DNA from: CAYHMW01 sp964357925
GTDB lineage: Bacteria > Patescibacteriota > Microgenomatia > UBA8517
Length of the DNA: 6,633 nucleotides
Direction of reading: 5' to 3'
Assembly: GCA_964357925.1 (NCBI GenBank)
Contig: CAYHMW010000035.1
Location: forward strand, 1 to 6,633
The position numbers and the translations under genes are program-made. Of this stretch, positions 5,899-6,633 are shown in pieces; position 1 is the stretch's first letter; each line of letters begins with the position of its first letter. The notes under the pieces were generated by a model. The model saw nothing but the letters and a program-made list of their open reading frames with translations, was not told the DNA's origin and did no database searches.

Positions 5899-6072
5899 TT
5901 ATTTTTTATTTATACTTGTAAATGAATTTAAATCATCTTTCTTAATCCGATACTGTTTACCAGCCTTTATAGCAATGAGTTTTCCACTTTTTATCCATCG
6001 ATAAACAGTCAAATAGGCAACCTTCAATAATTTGGCTACTTCTTCTATAGAGTAATACTGGTCTTCTGTCAT
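5899..6072 (-). CDS. Small excisionase/MerR-type helix-turn-helix DNA-binding protein
   Basis: This 57-residue protein consists almost wholly of one winged helix-turn-helix. The segment YYSIEEVAKLLKV is the first helix and turn, YLTVYRWIKSGKLIA the recognition helix and wing entry, and IKAGKQYRIKKDDLNSF the wing and closing helix. This is the pattern of the excisionase-family HTH found in phage Xis proteins and in many small regulators. The ATG at 6072 begins 1 bp after the preceding stop; an in-frame ATG at 6090 would add six residues (MINITN) inside the upstream gene. Neither has a clear ribosome binding site, so reinitiation after the upstream gene is likely. Its place, directly before the nuclease/methylase and in an operon with a serine recombinase, permits two jobs: controller of the restriction genes, or directionality factor for excision. 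The sequence does not decide between them. Confidence 0.85.
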   Translation of the reverse strand: MTEDQYYSIEEVAKLLKVAYLTVYRWIKSGKLIAIKAGKQYRIKKDDLNSFTSINKK

Positions 6073-6073
6073 A

Positions 6074-6550
6074 TTAGTTATATTTATCATTATTTAACAT
6101 TAAGTCGGGAAAATCAACTAGTTTTAGTGGATCAAAACGGGTCAAGTGTTCTCGAACTAACCCAAGAGGGCTTCTGGCCGCTGGTAACTTTATATTCTTT
6201 GCTTCTGCAATCAGTCTGTACCAACTACGCTGACCGTATTTGCCAAACATATTTCTAAGTTCACGAGGGGTTGTACTATCAAATGCCTGTTTTAATCCAA
6301 ATAGCTGTATTGTTTTTCGCACGCCCATACTTGGATTGTTGATTACAAGGTCTGCTAATAACGAGTCGGGGCTTGTCGGTTTGTAATCGAATAGAGGTAA
6401 CCGTTTGTTTTCAAGTTCTTCAAGATAATGAAGCAAGACTTGTTGGGCAATAGAAGGACTGAATAGGTTTTTTAGTTTCAGTTCCGATTGAATACCCAAA
6501 GTACGAAATAGATGTCCTATTTTTTGGCGTTTGTTAAGTCGTACTTCCAT
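6074..6550 (-). CDS. Unrecognised basic protein, first gene of the island operon
   Basis: I do not recognise this 158-residue protein. It has no cysteine, signal peptide or membrane segment, and it is rich in Lys and Arg, particularly at the N-terminus (MEVRLNKRQK). Two parts look helical: 10-50, containing a leucine-rich run QQVLLHYLEELENK, and about 65-115, containing NPSMGVRKTIQLFG followed by TPRELRNMFGKYG and an aromatic RSWYRL. The latter alternation of short helices and turns could be a nucleic-acid-binding fold, but that is an impression only. The ATG at 6550 is chosen over the ATG at 6556 because AGAGG lies 8 bases before the former and only 2 before the latter. The next gene begins 1 bp after its stop, so it is co-transcribed with the HTH, restriction and recombinase genes. 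An imperfect inverted repeat lies upstream. Confidence 0.75.
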   Translation of the reverse strand: MEVRLNKRQKIGHLFRTLGIQSELKLKNLFSPSIAQQVLLHYLEELENKRLPLFDYKPTSPDSLLADLVINNPSMGVRKTIQLFGLKQAFDSTTPRELRNMFGKYGQRSWYRLIAEAKNIKLPAARSPLGLVREHLTRFDPLKLVDFPDLMLNNDKYN

Positions 6551-6557
6551 ACGCATT

Positions 6558-6563
6558 ACCTCT
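6558..6563 (-). promoter_or_regulatory. Ribosome binding site deciding the start of the 158-aa gene
   Basis: AGAGGT on the - strand lies 7 bases before the ATG at 6550 and only one base before the ATG at 6556. The spacing therefore supports the inner start. It is the only convincing Shine-Dalgarno sequence in the right-hand operon, which fits the tight packing of the later genes. Confidence 0.6.
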
Positions 6564-6600
6564 AGTCGTTTTCTTTCTTTGACACGCTCCCCTTAAAATA

Positions 6601-6626
6601 GACACTAATTCTATCAATTAGCTGTC
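6601..6626. repeat. Imperfect inverted repeat upstream of the island operon (operator candidate)
   Basis: The arms are GACA-CTAATT (6601-6610) and AATTAG-c-TGTC (6616-6626), giving 10 paired bases around CTATC with one unpaired C at 6622. On the - strand the right arm contains TTGACA (complement of 6623-6628) and the centre contains TAGAAT (complement of 6608-6613), so the repeat overlaps plausible promoter elements. The two boxes are too close to form one promoter, and the region runs off the window. The run of T lies on the 5' side of the hairpin in the operon direction, so it is not a terminator for that strand. Confidence 0.5.
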
Positions 6627-6633
6627 AAAAAAT

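Noticed and set aside
1..6633. CRISPR array or tandem repeats
   Set aside because: No regularly spaced direct repeats were seen on either strand.

Overview
The window reads as a chromosome/mobile-island junction in an uncultivated bacterium, most likely of the Candidate Phyla Radiation (Patescibacteria). This is an inference from protein style: the pterin dehydratase begins with a CVPC motif followed by a short lead-in, the large serine recombinase has a CPR-like zinc ribbon and tail, and genes are short and overlapping. TGA and TAG both serve as stops, so a TGA-recoding lineage (Gracilibacteria/Absconditabacteria) is unlikely.

Left part (1 to about 1416), likely resident chromosome. An unrecognised protein with an Ada-like cysteine pattern (open at the window edge) and a 4a-hydroxytetrahydrobiopterin dehydratase lie on the + strand, both very purine-rich on the coding strand. 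Convergent to them, on the - strand, is a Phd/YefM antitoxin and RelE/ParE toxin pair with a clear promoter that should give a nearly leaderless transcript.

Middle (1417-1684): a tRNA-Asn(GUU) gene interrupted inside its anticodon by a 193-nt ORF-less group I intron. P1 with the U.G splice pair, GUAA-capped P2 and P9, P3, P4-P6 and P7 can all be drawn by hand.

Right part (1670 to 6633), AT-richer and entirely on the - strand: one tightly packed presumed operon, read from right to left. It runs unknown 158-aa protein, small excisionase-type HTH protein, BcgI-like fused nuclease/adenine methylase, two-TRD specificity subunit, large serine recombinase. Junctions are 1 bp, 2 bp, a 20-bp overlap and a 4-bp ATGA overlap. 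The last five codons of the recombinase (W-L-P-G-stop) are exactly the antisense of the tRNA 3' end, including its CCA. This is what is expected if the island integrated at the 3' end of the tRNA gene. The far attachment site is not in the window.

Taken together: a restriction-modification island whose recombinase gene ends within its target tRNA, the same tRNA being also occupied by a self-splicing intron, next to a resident toxin-antitoxin pair. No stretch over 300 bases lacks a gene or RNA feature.
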